Shown: positions 13,526 through 24,574 of the stretch, piece by piece
Numbering within the stretch: position 1 is the stretch's first letter
Layout of the letters: each line of letters opens with the position of its first letter
DNA from: Lentibacillus sp. JNUCC-1
GTDB taxonomy: Bacteria; Bacillota; Bacilli; Bacillales; Amphibacillaceae
Length of the DNA: 25,650 nt
Direction of reading: 5' to 3'
Assembly: GCF_009741735.1 (NCBI RefSeq)
Contig: NZ_WHOH01000002.1
Coordinates: 1-25,650, forward strand
Translations under genes and position numbers: made by a program
The notes under the pieces: model-generated
What the model was told of the DNA's origin: nothing
What the model saw: the letters and a program-made list of their open reading frames with translations, nothing else
Databases searched by the model: none

Positions 13526-15265
13526 TTAGCACATCAAATAAACATGATATATTTTTATTAAAGTTGCGCGCACATTTTTACTAGCAGATATATTTACTCT
13601 TTCACGCGCTCTTGTAACACCAACATAAAATACACTAAGTTGTTCTATAAAAACCATCTCATTATCTTCATTCAATTCAATTTTACAATTCTCTTTGTAG
13701 TCACAATCAATACACATTCCTCTCCAACTAGGAAGTTTTCCTTCTTCCATATCCATCAAAAATACTTCATCCCATTCCAATCCTTTTGAGGAATGGATAG
13801 TTAAGATCTGAATATCATCTTTTATTGCAGAGAGATAGCGACTCAATTCATGTTCTAAAAGAACTTCCAATATATATTCCGTTTTTTCCTTTTGCGTTAA
13901 CTTTCTATATGTGCTGTTGACCACAATAGAGTTTACAAAGGCTTTAAATAATTTTAAAAAGCTACTCTTTGTATCTATATCTATTTCAGTAGACGCTAAT
14001 CTATACTCAACCTTTTGAAACCATTTATTTATTTCGGATTTAATAATTTTTACACTGCTCATAAAATGTTTTTGAAATTCACTAGCACATATTTCATGAA
14101 ATAGTCTGTAATCTTTATGGTTAACATCAATATTTAGTGCATTATAAAAGGTAATGTCCTGATATTTTAATTCGTTAATCAAAACATCAACATCTTGTCC
14201 ACGCTGCGGAACTAATACAGCAAAATTTCGCTGCGAGTTTTCTTCAATACCCTTCTTTAACCTAGATACAATGTCATGTACTTCTTCTTGATGTGTCTCA
14301 TGGTATTTAATGTATTCACTATGTGTTTTATCTAGCTTATTATAAGCATTAGATGCTACACTTCTGACTTTATTGTCTATCATTAACATTTCTCTATTAT
14401 CTTTAAAGCGATAGTTCGTCTGAAGTTTATAATACTTACAATCATACTTTTCACTAAATATATCAAATAAATTGGGAACAGTACCAATAAATCCGTAAAT
14501 TCTTTGAAGATGATCGCCATATATTTGAAGTTTTACTTTTTCATTAGTCAATAATAACTCTAATAACATTAAATTCAGATGGTTACTATCCTGAAATTCA
14601 TCAACCACTATATTGGTGAATAATTGTTGATAAAAAACCAACAATTCATTATTTTCTTTTAGCAACTGTATCGTTAATGTAATAATTCCGTTGTGTGTAA
14701 TATAGTTATTAGGTAATAATTGATTAATAATAACATTATTATATTCTTCTATGTTATTATGTATAAAAACTGCTTTGGCAGTTTTTACAGCTTCATTGTA
14801 TTTGCCTACAACCATCTTGTCCTCTTTAGACACCAGATAATTCCCAATTGCTACTTCATCATCAATAACATCTAACTCCTCCATTCTAAGAAGTTTTTCA
14901 CTAAATTCCACACCATATTTCCGTAGAATTAACCTTGCCAATCCATGATAGTTTGTAATTTTCACTTTCCTTTTTATTCTTTTTTTCAAATTATCAGGTA
15001 AACAAGAAATTTCTTTTTCAATATCTTGTTTCATTTTACTAGTAGAATTAATACTAAATGTTATCATCAGAACTTTTTCGTGGTTTTTAGGCTTATTACA
15101 CAATAAATCATAAACTACTTTATTTATTAATACTTTTGTTTTACCATAACCGGCAGGAGCCTCGACAATAAACCTTGGAGCAACAGATTGAATTACTGAT
15201 AATTGCTGAATATCAGAATTAAAGTAATCAATAATCTCATTTTGATATTCCAATAGTTTATTCAT
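13526..15265 (-). CDS. gajB: Gabija GajB: UvrD/PcrA-like superfamily 1 helicase
   Basis: 579-residue partner of GajA in anti-phage Gabija systems. SF1A motifs occur in order: Walker A EAPAGYGKT (35-43), motif II DEFQD (222-226), motif III YGDHLQRIYGF (249-259), motif IV LQTNYR (281-286), motif V LTIHSSKGLEWDEVF (488-502) and motif VI FYVGVTRARERV (546-557). It is somewhat longer than the roughly 500 residues of the best-known GajB. An unusual CIDCDYKENC segment (518-527) inserts three cysteines between motifs V and VI. The start ATG overlaps the gajA stop by eight bases (ATGAATAA), so the pair is translationally coupled. Other OLD/UvrD pairs exist, but order and sizes favour Gabija. Confidence 0.85.
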   Translation of the reverse strand: MNKLLEYQNEIIDYFNSDIQQLSVIQSVAPRFIVEAPAGYGKTKVLINKVVYDLLCNKPKNHEKVLMITFSINSTSKMKQDIEKEISCLPDNLKKRIKRKVKITNYHGLARLILRKYGVEFSEKLLRMEELDVIDDEVAIGNYLVSKEDKMVVGKYNEAVKTAKAVFIHNNIEEYNNVIINQLLPNNYITHNGIITLTIQLLKENNELLVFYQQLFTNIVVDEFQDSNHLNLMLLELLLTNEKVKLQIYGDHLQRIYGFIGTVPNLFDIFSEKYDCKYYKLQTNYRFKDNREMLMIDNKVRSVASNAYNKLDKTHSEYIKYHETHQEEVHDIVSRLKKGIEENSQRNFAVLVPQRGQDVDVLINELKYQDITFYNALNIDVNHKDYRLFHEICASEFQKHFMSSVKIIKSEINKWFQKVEYRLASTEIDIDTKSSFLKLFKAFVNSIVVNSTYRKLTQKEKTEYILEVLLEHELSRYLSAIKDDIQILTIHSSKGLEWDEVFLMDMEEGKLPSWRGMCIDCDYKENCKIELNEDNEMVFIEQLSVFYVGVTRARERVNISASKNVRATLIKIYHVYLMC

Positions 15266-16973
15266 CTGACTTCACCAAGTCTTGAAATGCTGCTTTAAAA
15301 CAATCCGGGGTCACTAAAGCATGTTCCGCAACTAGCATTCCATTGACCACCCCTTTATTACCATCACTTTTTAAATCCCGAATAAAATTCTCTTTAACTT
15401 CCGCAAAAATTAAATTCTTTTTTTCATCTTCGAGTCTTCTTAATTGTTCAATAAAATCACTAGAAGTGGTTGGATTTAAATCTATATTAAACTTCTTCGC
15501 TACTCCCATGACACGACTGATAAGACAAACATCTTTTGCTTCATAAAAATCAATATATTTATCGAAGTTATAGCATTCAACAATGTCATCTTCAAATTCT
15601 GTTAAAGTTGTTTGAAATAGTCCCTTAATTCCTTGGTATCTTGGTTCATTATCTATATTACCATTATCTTTATCTATAATTCCGACAACTTTAACCCCGA
15701 AGTTTTCAAATAATTTCATTAATTGGGGGACTCTTTCTACGCCATGTGAGTTTAAAACGCTGATTCCTTCTTTATTTGGATTAATACCCTCTCGTTCAAA
15801 CAATGGATTAACCGCACCAATTTCTGTTTCTCCCTCTACAACTAACACCTTTTTTGCGTAAAATGCTTCCTTTAACTCATTAAAAAATCTGTATAAATGC
15901 TTTTCTAATGATTTTCCTATATCTATATCCAATCCATTTTTCACTAAAACTTCTTCGCTTAAATTCCTGTAAACTCTAATTATCTGTTTATAGTCATTAT
16001 CTAGTATAAAAGGAGAATGTGTAATAATAAATAATTGTCCCTGTATAGCGTCAATACCGAATAAAAAATTCAGCAATTCATTAAAATTCTTATCCTCATT
16101 GTTTAGTATACTCTTAATATAATGAATGAAGTACCTCTGTGAGTGAGGATGTAGATGTAATTCGGGCTCATCGATAGAAATGATAACATTTAATGTTTTT
16201 CTACCTTCTACCTCAATGATTGCGTTCTGTTTCTTATTATTAAATATATTTGATATTTGATTTAATAAAACAAGAGGAATAGAATTTAAAAATTGGGTAC
16301 CCTCACCTAGTTCATTAAGTTCATATTTTTCTTCTGCTAAAAGTTGAATTAACCGACCTAACATATTATTAATACTCTCGCCTGTACCAGCTGTAATATT
16401 AAACAGATTAAAAGTATCCAGTTTATGGATATAATAGTTAATAGAATACAACAATTGATCAACAGCATCTTCGTTTAATACTTCAAAATTTTCTTGTTGA
16501 ACCAAGACCTTTTTCATCAATTCATTCAAAAAATTGTTTTTCCCATTAAAGTTTAGCTCTTTATTGGGGTTTCTTACAGAACCGTAAGAAATAAAGTGTG
16601 AAGACTTTATTGCTGTTCTATATATTTCATCCCCTGTTCTTTCCTCATAATACTTAATATTGTCTTCTATAGTCTCTTGCTTTATCAATATATTTATTAT
16701 TGTTTTATCCTCACCAAATGCAAAGTAATCATCAAATATACCTATTTCTCCATCTTCTATTTTTAATTTTGCTTTAACTTCTAATGGTTCATCTTTATCG
16801 AAGAAATCCTCTTCTTCAAATTCTCTCCTATTAAATATAATATTTAGTAAGTCTAAGACATTAGTTTTCCCAATGTTGTTTTCACCAATAATAAAATTTA
16901 TATCATGATTAAATTTGAACATCTTTCCAGATAGATTTCTGTAATTATATATTGTTAATTGTTTTAGCCTAAT
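15258..16973 (-). CDS. gajA: Gabija GajA: OLD-family ATPase with Toprim nuclease domain
   Basis: About 571 residues if started at ATT 16973, or 554 from the first ATG at 16922. Numbered from the ATG: Walker A GENNIGKT (13-20), Walker B-like ISIDEPELHLHP (249-259), switch THSP (301-304), and Toprim motifs VVEGETE (361-367) and IIDKDN (415-420). These define an overcoming-lysogenisation-defect nuclease fused to an ABC-type ATPase, as in GajA, which nicks DNA when nucleotides are depleted. Seventeen upstream codons in frame encode RLKQLTIYNYRNLSGK, the conserved first strand of this ATPase fold, so the real protein must begin before 16922. No ATG, GTG or TTG opens that part; AGGAG sits nine bases before ATT 16973. 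Confidence 0.85.
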   Translation of the reverse strand: MRLKQLTIYNYRNLSGKMFKFNHDINFIIGENNIGKTNVLDLLNIIFNRREFEEEDFFDKDEPLEVKAKLKIEDGEIGIFDDYFAFGEDKTIINILIKQETIEDNIKYYEERTGDEIYRTAIKSSHFISYGSVRNPNKELNFNGKNNFLNELMKKVLVQQENFEVLNEDAVDQLLYSINYYIHKLDTFNLFNITAGTGESINNMLGRLIQLLAEEKYELNELGEGTQFLNSIPLVLLNQISNIFNNKKQNAIIEVEGRKTLNVIISIDEPELHLHPHSQRYFIHYIKSILNNEDKNFNELLNFLFGIDAIQGQLFIITHSPFILDNDYKQIIRVYRNLSEEVLVKNGLDIDIGKSLEKHLYRFFNELKEAFYAKKVLVVEGETEIGAVNPLFEREGINPNKEGISVLNSHGVERVPQLMKLFENFGVKVVGIIDKDNGNIDNEPRYQGIKGLFQTTLTEFEDDIVECYNFDKYIDFYEAKDVCLISRVMGVAKKFNIDLNPTTSSDFIEQLRRLEDEKKNLIFAEVKENFIRDLKSDGNKGVVNGMLVAEHALVTPDCFKAAFQDLVKSDE

Positions 16974-17159
16974 TTTAATCCACTCCTATAATTTGGAGGT
17001 AGTAACAGTGCACTAAAATTCAGTGACAAGATAGTTGATATTTCCATAGACTGTTTTAAGTATCTTAGTACCAACAATTTTTGCAATAACATTTCCAACC
17101 TGCAACTTTATCCAAATAAAATCCTTAATGTTTAATAAAGAAAAAGAAGGTGAGCAATT

Positions 17160-20100
17160 CTACCTTAACTCATCATCCAACGGCACAACAACTTCATCCA
17201 ACACATTCCTCCACTCACGTTTCATTCCAGGGCCATATTTGAATGGTTTGGCATCAGGATTTACTGCTTTATACTTATCAAAATCCCTACTGTCAATGAT
17301 TTCACCGATGTTTGGTATAGGATCCATTCCAATCATATATTGAACCTGGGATAAATGAAGTTCATCTTTGTCTACGAACCATGTATTTGCAAAATCTTCT
17401 ATTGCTTTGTTTTTTCGCTCCGTAAAGAATGCTCTTTTAACAATAAAAATATCTTCATCTTTATCAACTTCTTCATTATCAATTGCATTTAAAATGTACC
17501 GATACACATTTTTAACAATTTCTGTTTTTTCTAGTTTTTGAAGTGCATTTTCTATATCGTCACGGATATTTTTATTATTGGCTGAGTATGTTTCAAGTAG
17601 CTTATCAATATAAGTTGCATCAACATCATAAATCTTGGCTGCATTCGCGCCGTAAAATTCAATATCAGAGAAATCAACATCTGGTTCATCGCCAGAATCC
17701 TCGTCATCGATTAATGATCCTTTAACTGTGTTATATACGCCAAAAGATTCTTCAATCGTCATGACTTGATCTCTAAGTGTATTTGAAGTTTCCATATCAT
17801 CGTTGTATTCGTTATAGGTTACAAGCGCCTCGTAAGCATTATTTAATTCTTGAAACGCTTTTACAAATTCAACTCGAGTTTCAATGGGCGTATGCTCGTC
17901 TATATTCTCAATGTGAGGCGCAATTGTCTCCAATTCTTTGTGCGCCTTTTTAAAACGTTTCTTTGAATCATCGTACGTTGGATAGATTAAGGTGGATTCT
18001 TCTCTATCATCAGAGTATAGCTTTGTTGCTTCCTGCACATTATATTCCATTGTGTAAGGCTTCCTGAAGGTCACAATTAATCCCTTTGTCTTTTCTGGGT
18101 ATGTCCGATTTGTTCGCGAAAAGGCCTGAATCAAATTGGCATAACTTAAATTCCGATCAACAAAAAGGGTTTGGACAGTAGGTGCATCAAATCCTGTTAA
18201 TAAGCGTTCGACAACAATCACAAGGTCAATTTGTTTCCCAAACTCTTTAAATTCCGCCCTCTTGCGGGCTAAACGGTTATTAATATCGCCATTATAACGA
18301 TCTACACTTTCAAGTGACCAAGCCGTATTATAGTAATCATTATAATCCTTCATGATTTCTTTCATTTCATCTTGACTCTCTGCTGCATGATCCTCATTTT
18401 CTTCTAAAGAATATGTAATCGCAATTCGTGGAAAGTCTGGGTCTTCCATGGTACGTCCTTTTCTTATAGGATGATCAGGGAATTCATTCTTCATCCAGTC
18501 TGGATCTTTCGTCACTTCCTTAATAGCATGATAATAACGTTTTGCCATATCGATAGAACTGGTTGTTAAAATGGCAGATTTCTGCGGGCGCCCATTTTGA
18601 AAGTCAAATTTCATATAAGCATTATCTGGACGAAAGATCTTGTGAATCACCTTTTGAATATGCTCATCACTTTCAAAAACAGATGGTTCGATATACTTTT
18701 CCTTCTCGATTCCATCCATTTGATCAATCACATCGTTTATTTTAATATCCGTGGCGTCAGCATACTTTCCACTCTGCCTGAGTTGGTCATAAATGTGATT
18801 ATTTAAAGACGTGCGTTCAATGGTGTCTACATGTTCTACTTGAAACCCTAATACAGATTCATCCTCTAAGGCATTTTTAATAGTATAGGTATGTAAAACA
18901 TCTCCATACTGATCACGTGTCGTCCTCGCTAACTGCCCTTTCGCCTGCTTCTTATTGACGTTAAAAATTGGCGTTCCTGTAAAGCCAAACCAAGTAGAAT
19001 TTGGAAAGAAACCTTTCATTTTTTCCATACCTTCTGCACTTAATGCGCGGTGACATTCATCCACGATAAACACGATATGCTGGCCTAATAACTTTCTAAA
19101 TCGTTGCGTACCTTTATTCTCTTCTACCTTCTCGGCATAACGCAAGGCAGACTCTAGCTTTTGGCGCGTAGTGATGATGACTGTATTTGTATTGGCATCA
19201 GAGAGTAACGTATGACTTAACTCTCTTGCACTGCCAGTACCTACTATTAAACTATTAGACCTCGCGTTACCAGAGGAGATACCAGTGTTATATTCTGAAG
19301 CAAATTTTGTGAACTCGGAAGTCGTTTGGTTATCCAAGTCTTTACGGTCAATCAACATAATCGTCCGGTCAATACCCGGTTTTTGTGCTAATAGCTTGGT
19401 AGATACAAAACTTGTTAATGTCTTCCCAGAGCCAGTTGCATGCCAAACAAACCCGGACTGATGCTGCATTGCAGATTTATACAAGGCCTGGATGGCATGG
19501 ATTTGGTAGGGTTGTAAAACCATTAATGTCTTATTATCCTGGTCTTCACTCACAATCGTGTAATCAGCAATTAATCGGTGCGCATCTGGAATATTTAAAA
19601 CTTGTTTCACAAATTCATAAAGATTTTCTATCTTTTTATTGTCCGTCGTTCGCCAACTAAATAGGAATTTTTTATGCATATCTTTTGGCATCGCATTCGC
19701 GAAATAGCGTGTCGTTTGTTCATTAGACACAACAAATAATTGCAATGTAGAGAAGATATTCCCCCTGTACATTCCTTCTTCAGCATATTTCTTAATTTGG
19801 TTAAACGCTTGAAACACACCATCTTTTGCGCTTGCTTGTTTTAATTCAATTTGAACGATTGGTAGACCATTAATTAAAAGAGTGACATCAAAACGACGAT
19901 CACGGTCATCTGCATGCATTTTTTGTTTGGAAATTTGGTGAACGACTTCATATGTAGAAATGCCACCACCTATATCACGATTGGAATACAACACTAATGA
20001 CATCTGCCCTAAGTCAGTATTTTCTCTTTCAATCGTAATGCGTGCAATACCATTCTCCCCTTTAAGCCACTTTGCAGAATCAAAGGGGGTTTTTGTCTTT

Positions 20101-20320
20101 AATAGTAATTCAGTTTTGATCGTGTCGAACTCTTTATCTGTAATCGGATGCTCACCAATTTCAGATAAGTTGTTTTGTGTTATTTTTTCACGCAAATTGT
20201 TCCAGAGGGCGTTTTCCGATTTTAAATCAGGACGGAAATCCCATTGATTATACCCTTCTCCAGCACTTCAATGAGCCGATGTTCGACTTCAGCTTCATCA
20301 TTATGGGATAAACTTGTCAT
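17160..20320 (-). pseudogene. hsdR: Type I restriction enzyme HsdR, one frameshift near the start
   Basis: Motor and nuclease subunit of a type I restriction system. Counting from an internal ATG at 20195 (1011 open residues): nuclease motif D103, E117-x-K119 (IVQIELKQ), Q-tip LQPYQIHA, Walker A ATGSGKT (253-259), DECH box (379-382), FTGTP, then LLTGFDAP and QAFSRTNR, the SF2 motor motifs of EcoR124-like HsdR. The proper start is ATG 20320, preceded by AGGAGG, but the frame breaks near 20253-20256, where one base is missing in a CCC/GGG run. Restoring it adds 42 residues (about 1053 total). Without repair, the protein would lack only the N-terminal segment. hsdM is absent from the window. Confidence 0.85.
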
Positions 20321-20342
20321 GATTCTTCCTCCTCTCTGGTGC

Positions 20343-21195
20343 TTAGACAAACATTTTTTGTAGGAAAGCTTTTTGGTTTGTTTTAAGGTTTCTAGTTCTT
20401 GTTGATGAAAGGCTATGGTGTGTCTAGTTGTTTGAAAAAGTTTCCGATTTTGGTTTGCTCTTTAATATCTGGAATCATATACTTTATTGATTTTAAATCC
20501 CTGGAATAAATAGCTGCAACACTTGTTGTTCCTACTGCTCTTGCTTTTACCTGTCTAATTAAATCTTCTGTATTATATAGATAATTAAAGAAGTATGTAT
20601 CTATATTCTTTAAAGTGCATCTTGCAATGTTGCTATTAAACGCATACTTTTCATCTTCTAGAAACCAAGTTGCACCCTTCCCAACTAATTCAAGTGTATT
20701 TCTTGTATTAAAGAAAAAATCTCCATTATAAATAAGATTTTCTTTAGTAATAACTTCATTAGTATCTAGGTATTCTAATTTATCGAAAGAAATATATCCC
20801 TTTGAATATTACCCATTTTAATCAGTGGAACGCCGCTATTATTTCATTACCTAGTAAATTTGTACCTGTTTGAATTGATATAATGTCATCTTGAAATTTA
20901 TGTTGTTCCCAAGATTTGCTAAACCCTGGAAACCGAATCTCCGCACAGACTCTCCTTCTTTGGAAACATTTTTGCAAGAATCCCTGTTTTGTTTGCTTGA
21001 GAGTATCTAGTTCTCGTTGTCGATACATAATAGCGTCATCCATTTGTTTAAGGAAGATACCTATTTTAACTTGTTCATTTTTGTTAGTTATATAAGGAAA
21101 CTTGACGTTTTTAAAGCTATCATAAAACAGATATTCCCTTACACTTCCTTCGGTATTTCTTCTTACTTCGTTAATAAAAGTTGGCGATTTCATAT
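20343..21195 (-). pseudogene. hsdS: Type I specificity subunit HsdS, 5'-truncated and frameshifted
   Basis: DNA-recognition subunit of the same system, 22 bases upstream of hsdR. From IS copy 3 inward one reads the end of target domain 1, the central conserved region (KIGIFLKQMDDAIMYRQREL, DTLKQTKQGFLQK), target domain 2 (about 20840-20480) and the distal conserved region (KIGNFFKQLD, then ELETLKQTKK). About 120 N-terminal residues are missing, cut at the IS end (21195). At least four single-base shifts, near 20842, 20807, 20434 and 20372, break the frame, most in short runs. The truncation is structural and independent of those shifts, so no full HsdS can be made. Confidence 0.85.
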
Positions 21196-21358
21196 CGGTG
21201 TTTGTCAACATAGTTGTCGCATGAAGCAGTTTAGCTTCTTTAAATTTCACGCCATATGACCATAGCTACCGCGCTTTGCTTGCTGCCCTGATGATTTGAA
21301 ATGAAAGGGAAAACCATTCTTTCATTTCAAATCATCAGGTGATAAAAAACCCATTCTA

Positions 21359-22432
21359 TTAATCTCCTATAGCCAATAAAGTCTCTTCACGCATAGGATT
21401 CAATGCAACCTCTTCATGAGGTGACCAATCCCTTGTGTTTCTTGCGCCCCAGCGTTCTGGATGATGTTGCTTTGCTTGTTCATATACGTCATGCCTTTTT
21501 GCCAATATATCTTTAAATTCTCCACTATGGCATTGTGCAGGGGTCACGAAATTTAAACCGCTGTGTAAATGAACCTCGTTGTACCACTTAATAAACTGTC
21601 CTGCCCACTTTCTCGCATCCTCCAAGGAAGCAAACCCTTTATGAGGGAACTCAGGACGGTACTTAAGTGTGCGGAACATTGCCTCCGAAAATGGATTGTC
21701 ATTGCTTACGCGCGGCCTAGAGAACGAGCTTTGAATGCCCAAGGTCTCAAGTAACCCAAGGAATGTCGCGGCCTTCATAGGGCTGCCATTATCAGAGTGT
21801 AGTACCAAAGGGCTGCCTTTTATCCCTCTTTAAGCACAGCTTTCTTTACGAGTTTCTCAGCGTATTGGGCCTCCTCTGATTCCCATACTTCCCAACCCAC
21901 AGCTTTGCGACTGAACAGGTCAAGAATCAAATACAGTCGGTAAGAACAGTCCTTTCACAGGCCCCCAAGCCATGTGATATCCCATGTCCAAACTTGGTTC
22001 GGCGCAGTTGCTAGATGCTTTCAGGAACCCGTCTTTTGGGCTTCTGACTGCGGCCACGATGATTCTGCATTTCTTCTTCACGCAGTACGCGATAGAAGGT
22101 CGATTCAGATGCGATATACTTCTCCTGATCGGCCAGTTGCGGCACAATCTGAGTAGGAGGTAAATCGGCATATTCTTCTCGGTTCACAACTTCTAAAATT
22201 TCTGCCCTTTCTTCTTCCGATAGTTTATTTTAGGCGTGGGCCGTTTGGCATGCGGGCGTTGATCGACTTTGACATCGCCTTCAGACACCCACCGCTGATA
22301 GGTCCGCACATGAATATGCAATTCTTCACATGCCTTTGAAAGACGTGCGCCATTTCGATTAGCTTCTTGAATCAATTCCACGGCACGTGCGCGATCTGGT
22401 GGGCCTATCATTCGTCCTCTTGGTCCCCCCAA
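21359..22432 (-). pseudogene. IS3-family OrfB transposase (copy 3), frameshifted
   Basis: The C-terminal half is intact in 21359-21808 and holds HSDNGS, SNDNPFSEAMFRTLKYRPEFP and the end LLAIGD. The N-terminal part (22432 to about 22230) is open as far as HAKRPTPK. Breaks lie near 22231 (a T run one base short relative to copy 1), near 22015, and near 21815-21960. The first catalytic Asp motif WTWDI is readable near 21980. A consensus of copies 1 and 3 would restore a full protein like that of copy 2. Confidence 0.85.
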
Positions 22433-22911
22433 ATCGCTCGGGCCTTTTTTCTTAGGAGTAACAATGCGGCAGCTTCTGCCAGCGCCTTCTCCTTTTTTTG
22501 AAGATCCTTTTCCAATGTTTTGGATCGCTGTTTTTCCTCTTTTAGTTGTCCAGTTAACGCTTTGGCTTGGTTAAAAGCATTGCCGTTTGCCTGAAGGCAA
22601 ACTTGTTGCCAAGCATTAATCTGTTCACGGTACAAGCCTTTCTTGCGCAATACTCCGCTATCTCCTCCTCATTCATGGCATATGTTTCCATAACAATCAA
22701 AAACTTATCTTCACTGCACCAACGGTCGCTGTTTGTCCGTTTCCAGGTGTTGCCGCACCTGACTCCCTGGCCTCTTTCCGCCATTATACAACGTTGCGTC
22801 GGAAATACTACTTCCTCACTTAATGCCTTACGGATTCATTTGTGGTGGCATCATCCGCTTCACTATCGCAGCCTTTCGTTCTTCTGAATAACGTATCCCA
22901 TTATTTGTCAT
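22408..22911 (-). pseudogene. IS3-family OrfA (copy 3), frameshifted
   Basis: Same HTH plus coiled-coil protein as in copies 1 and 2. Frames break near 22647 (GCGCAA where copy 1 has GCGGCAA), near 22730, near 22785 and between 22808 and 22842, each from a missing or changed base in a short run. The coiled-coil part from GLYREQINAWQQ to LLLLRKKARAIWG is intact, including the A_AAA_AAG slippage site. Confidence 0.8.
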
Positions 22912-22983
22912 TACGATGACCTCCGTGTTATTTAGTTAATCATACCACGTTTGCCTCGTACGACAACTATCCTAACAGAGGGG

Positions 22984-23205
22984 GCTAATGATGATGTTGA
23001 CGAGGCACTCGAAGAAGCCAGACGCGAAACCGATCCTGATACACGCAAAAAACTCTATAAAGAAGCCCAGGAAATACTCATTGATGTAGCACCAATGATC
23101 TATATCCACCACCAGGAGTATCTGCTGGGAGTAGATGACTCTGTGAAAGACTTCGATATTGACGCCCAAGGAATCTATCAAATCCATGAAACATATATCG
23201 ATTAA
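22984..23205 (+). pseudogene. Oligopeptide ABC transporter binding protein, C-terminal remnant
   Basis: The last 73 codons of a family 5 solute-binding protein (OppA/DppA-like lipoprotein). The pattern DEALEEARRETDPDTRKKLYKEAQEILIDVAPMIYI, followed by the closing strand residues, is the conserved end of this family. Everything upstream, about 450 residues including the lipoprotein signal, is gone, cut exactly at the end of IS copy 3. A strong terminator follows, as expected for the end of an intact operon. It has no promoter or start of its own and is certainly not functional as seen. Confidence 0.85.
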
Positions 23206-23222
23206 AACAATTTGAAGCTATC

Positions 23223-23262
23223 AAAATCTCCACTTATCGAAAATGATAAGTGGAGATTTTTT
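23223..23262 (+). terminator. Rho-independent terminator after the binding-protein remnant
   Basis: AAAATCTCCACTTATC and GATAAGTGGAGATTTT form a perfect 16-bp stem with a GAAAAT loop, followed by TT. It begins 17 bases after the stop codon. Confidence 0.9.
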
Positions 23263-23330
23263 GTTATTGTCAAGAAATTAATCAAAAACAAATCATTATC
23301 ACCCTAAAAAATCAAATAATACTCTCTTTG

Positions 23331-23386
23331 TAAGCGTTTGAAAAAACTAATACCCGTATAAAAAACATCAATTAGTCAAACGCTTA
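23331..23386. promoter_or_regulatory. Long-spaced 11-bp inverted repeat upstream of pdhA
   Basis: TAAGCGTTTGA (23331-23341) and its exact complement TCAAACGCTTA (23376-23386) are separated by 34 bases and lie 75-130 bases before pdhA. CTAAT/ATTAG also recurs next to each arm. TGTAAGCGTTTGAA partly resembles a catabolite-responsive (cre) element. Possible regulator pair site or an RNA stem in the leader. Confidence 0.5.
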
Positions 23387-23412
23387 AATCGGTGGTACAT
23401 TAAGAATGTAAG

Positions 23413-23424
23413 TTGTATATACAA
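23413..23424. promoter_or_regulatory. 12-bp palindrome in the pdh leader
   Basis: TTGTATATACAA is a perfect palindrome 36 bases before the pdhA start. It includes a TATATA stretch that could be a -10 element. AAAGGAAG eight bases before ATG 23461 is the pdhA ribosome-binding site. Confidence 0.4.
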
Positions 23425-23460
23425 TTAACAACCATAACAAGTGGAAAGGAAGTTGACAAT

Positions 23461-24566
<1,106 letters not shown>

Positions 24567-24574
<8 letters not shown>

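Larger units (their letters stand above)
21196..22983 (-). mobile_element. IS3-family insertion sequence, copy 3
   Basis: 1788 bp, nearly identical to copy 1, with the same ends. Unlike copies 1 and 2 it has no target duplication: CATAT on the hsdS side and GCTAA on the other. The flanks are pieces of two unrelated broken genes, so this copy sits at a recombination or deletion junction. Both transposase frames carry single-base indels, mostly at positions other than those in copy 1. Confidence 0.9.

Noticed and set aside
17013..17161. About 50-codon open stretch between hsdR and gajA
   Set aside because: No start codon with a ribosome-binding site; it reads VGNVIAKIVGTKILKTVYG, which looks protein-like but cannot be supported as a gene.
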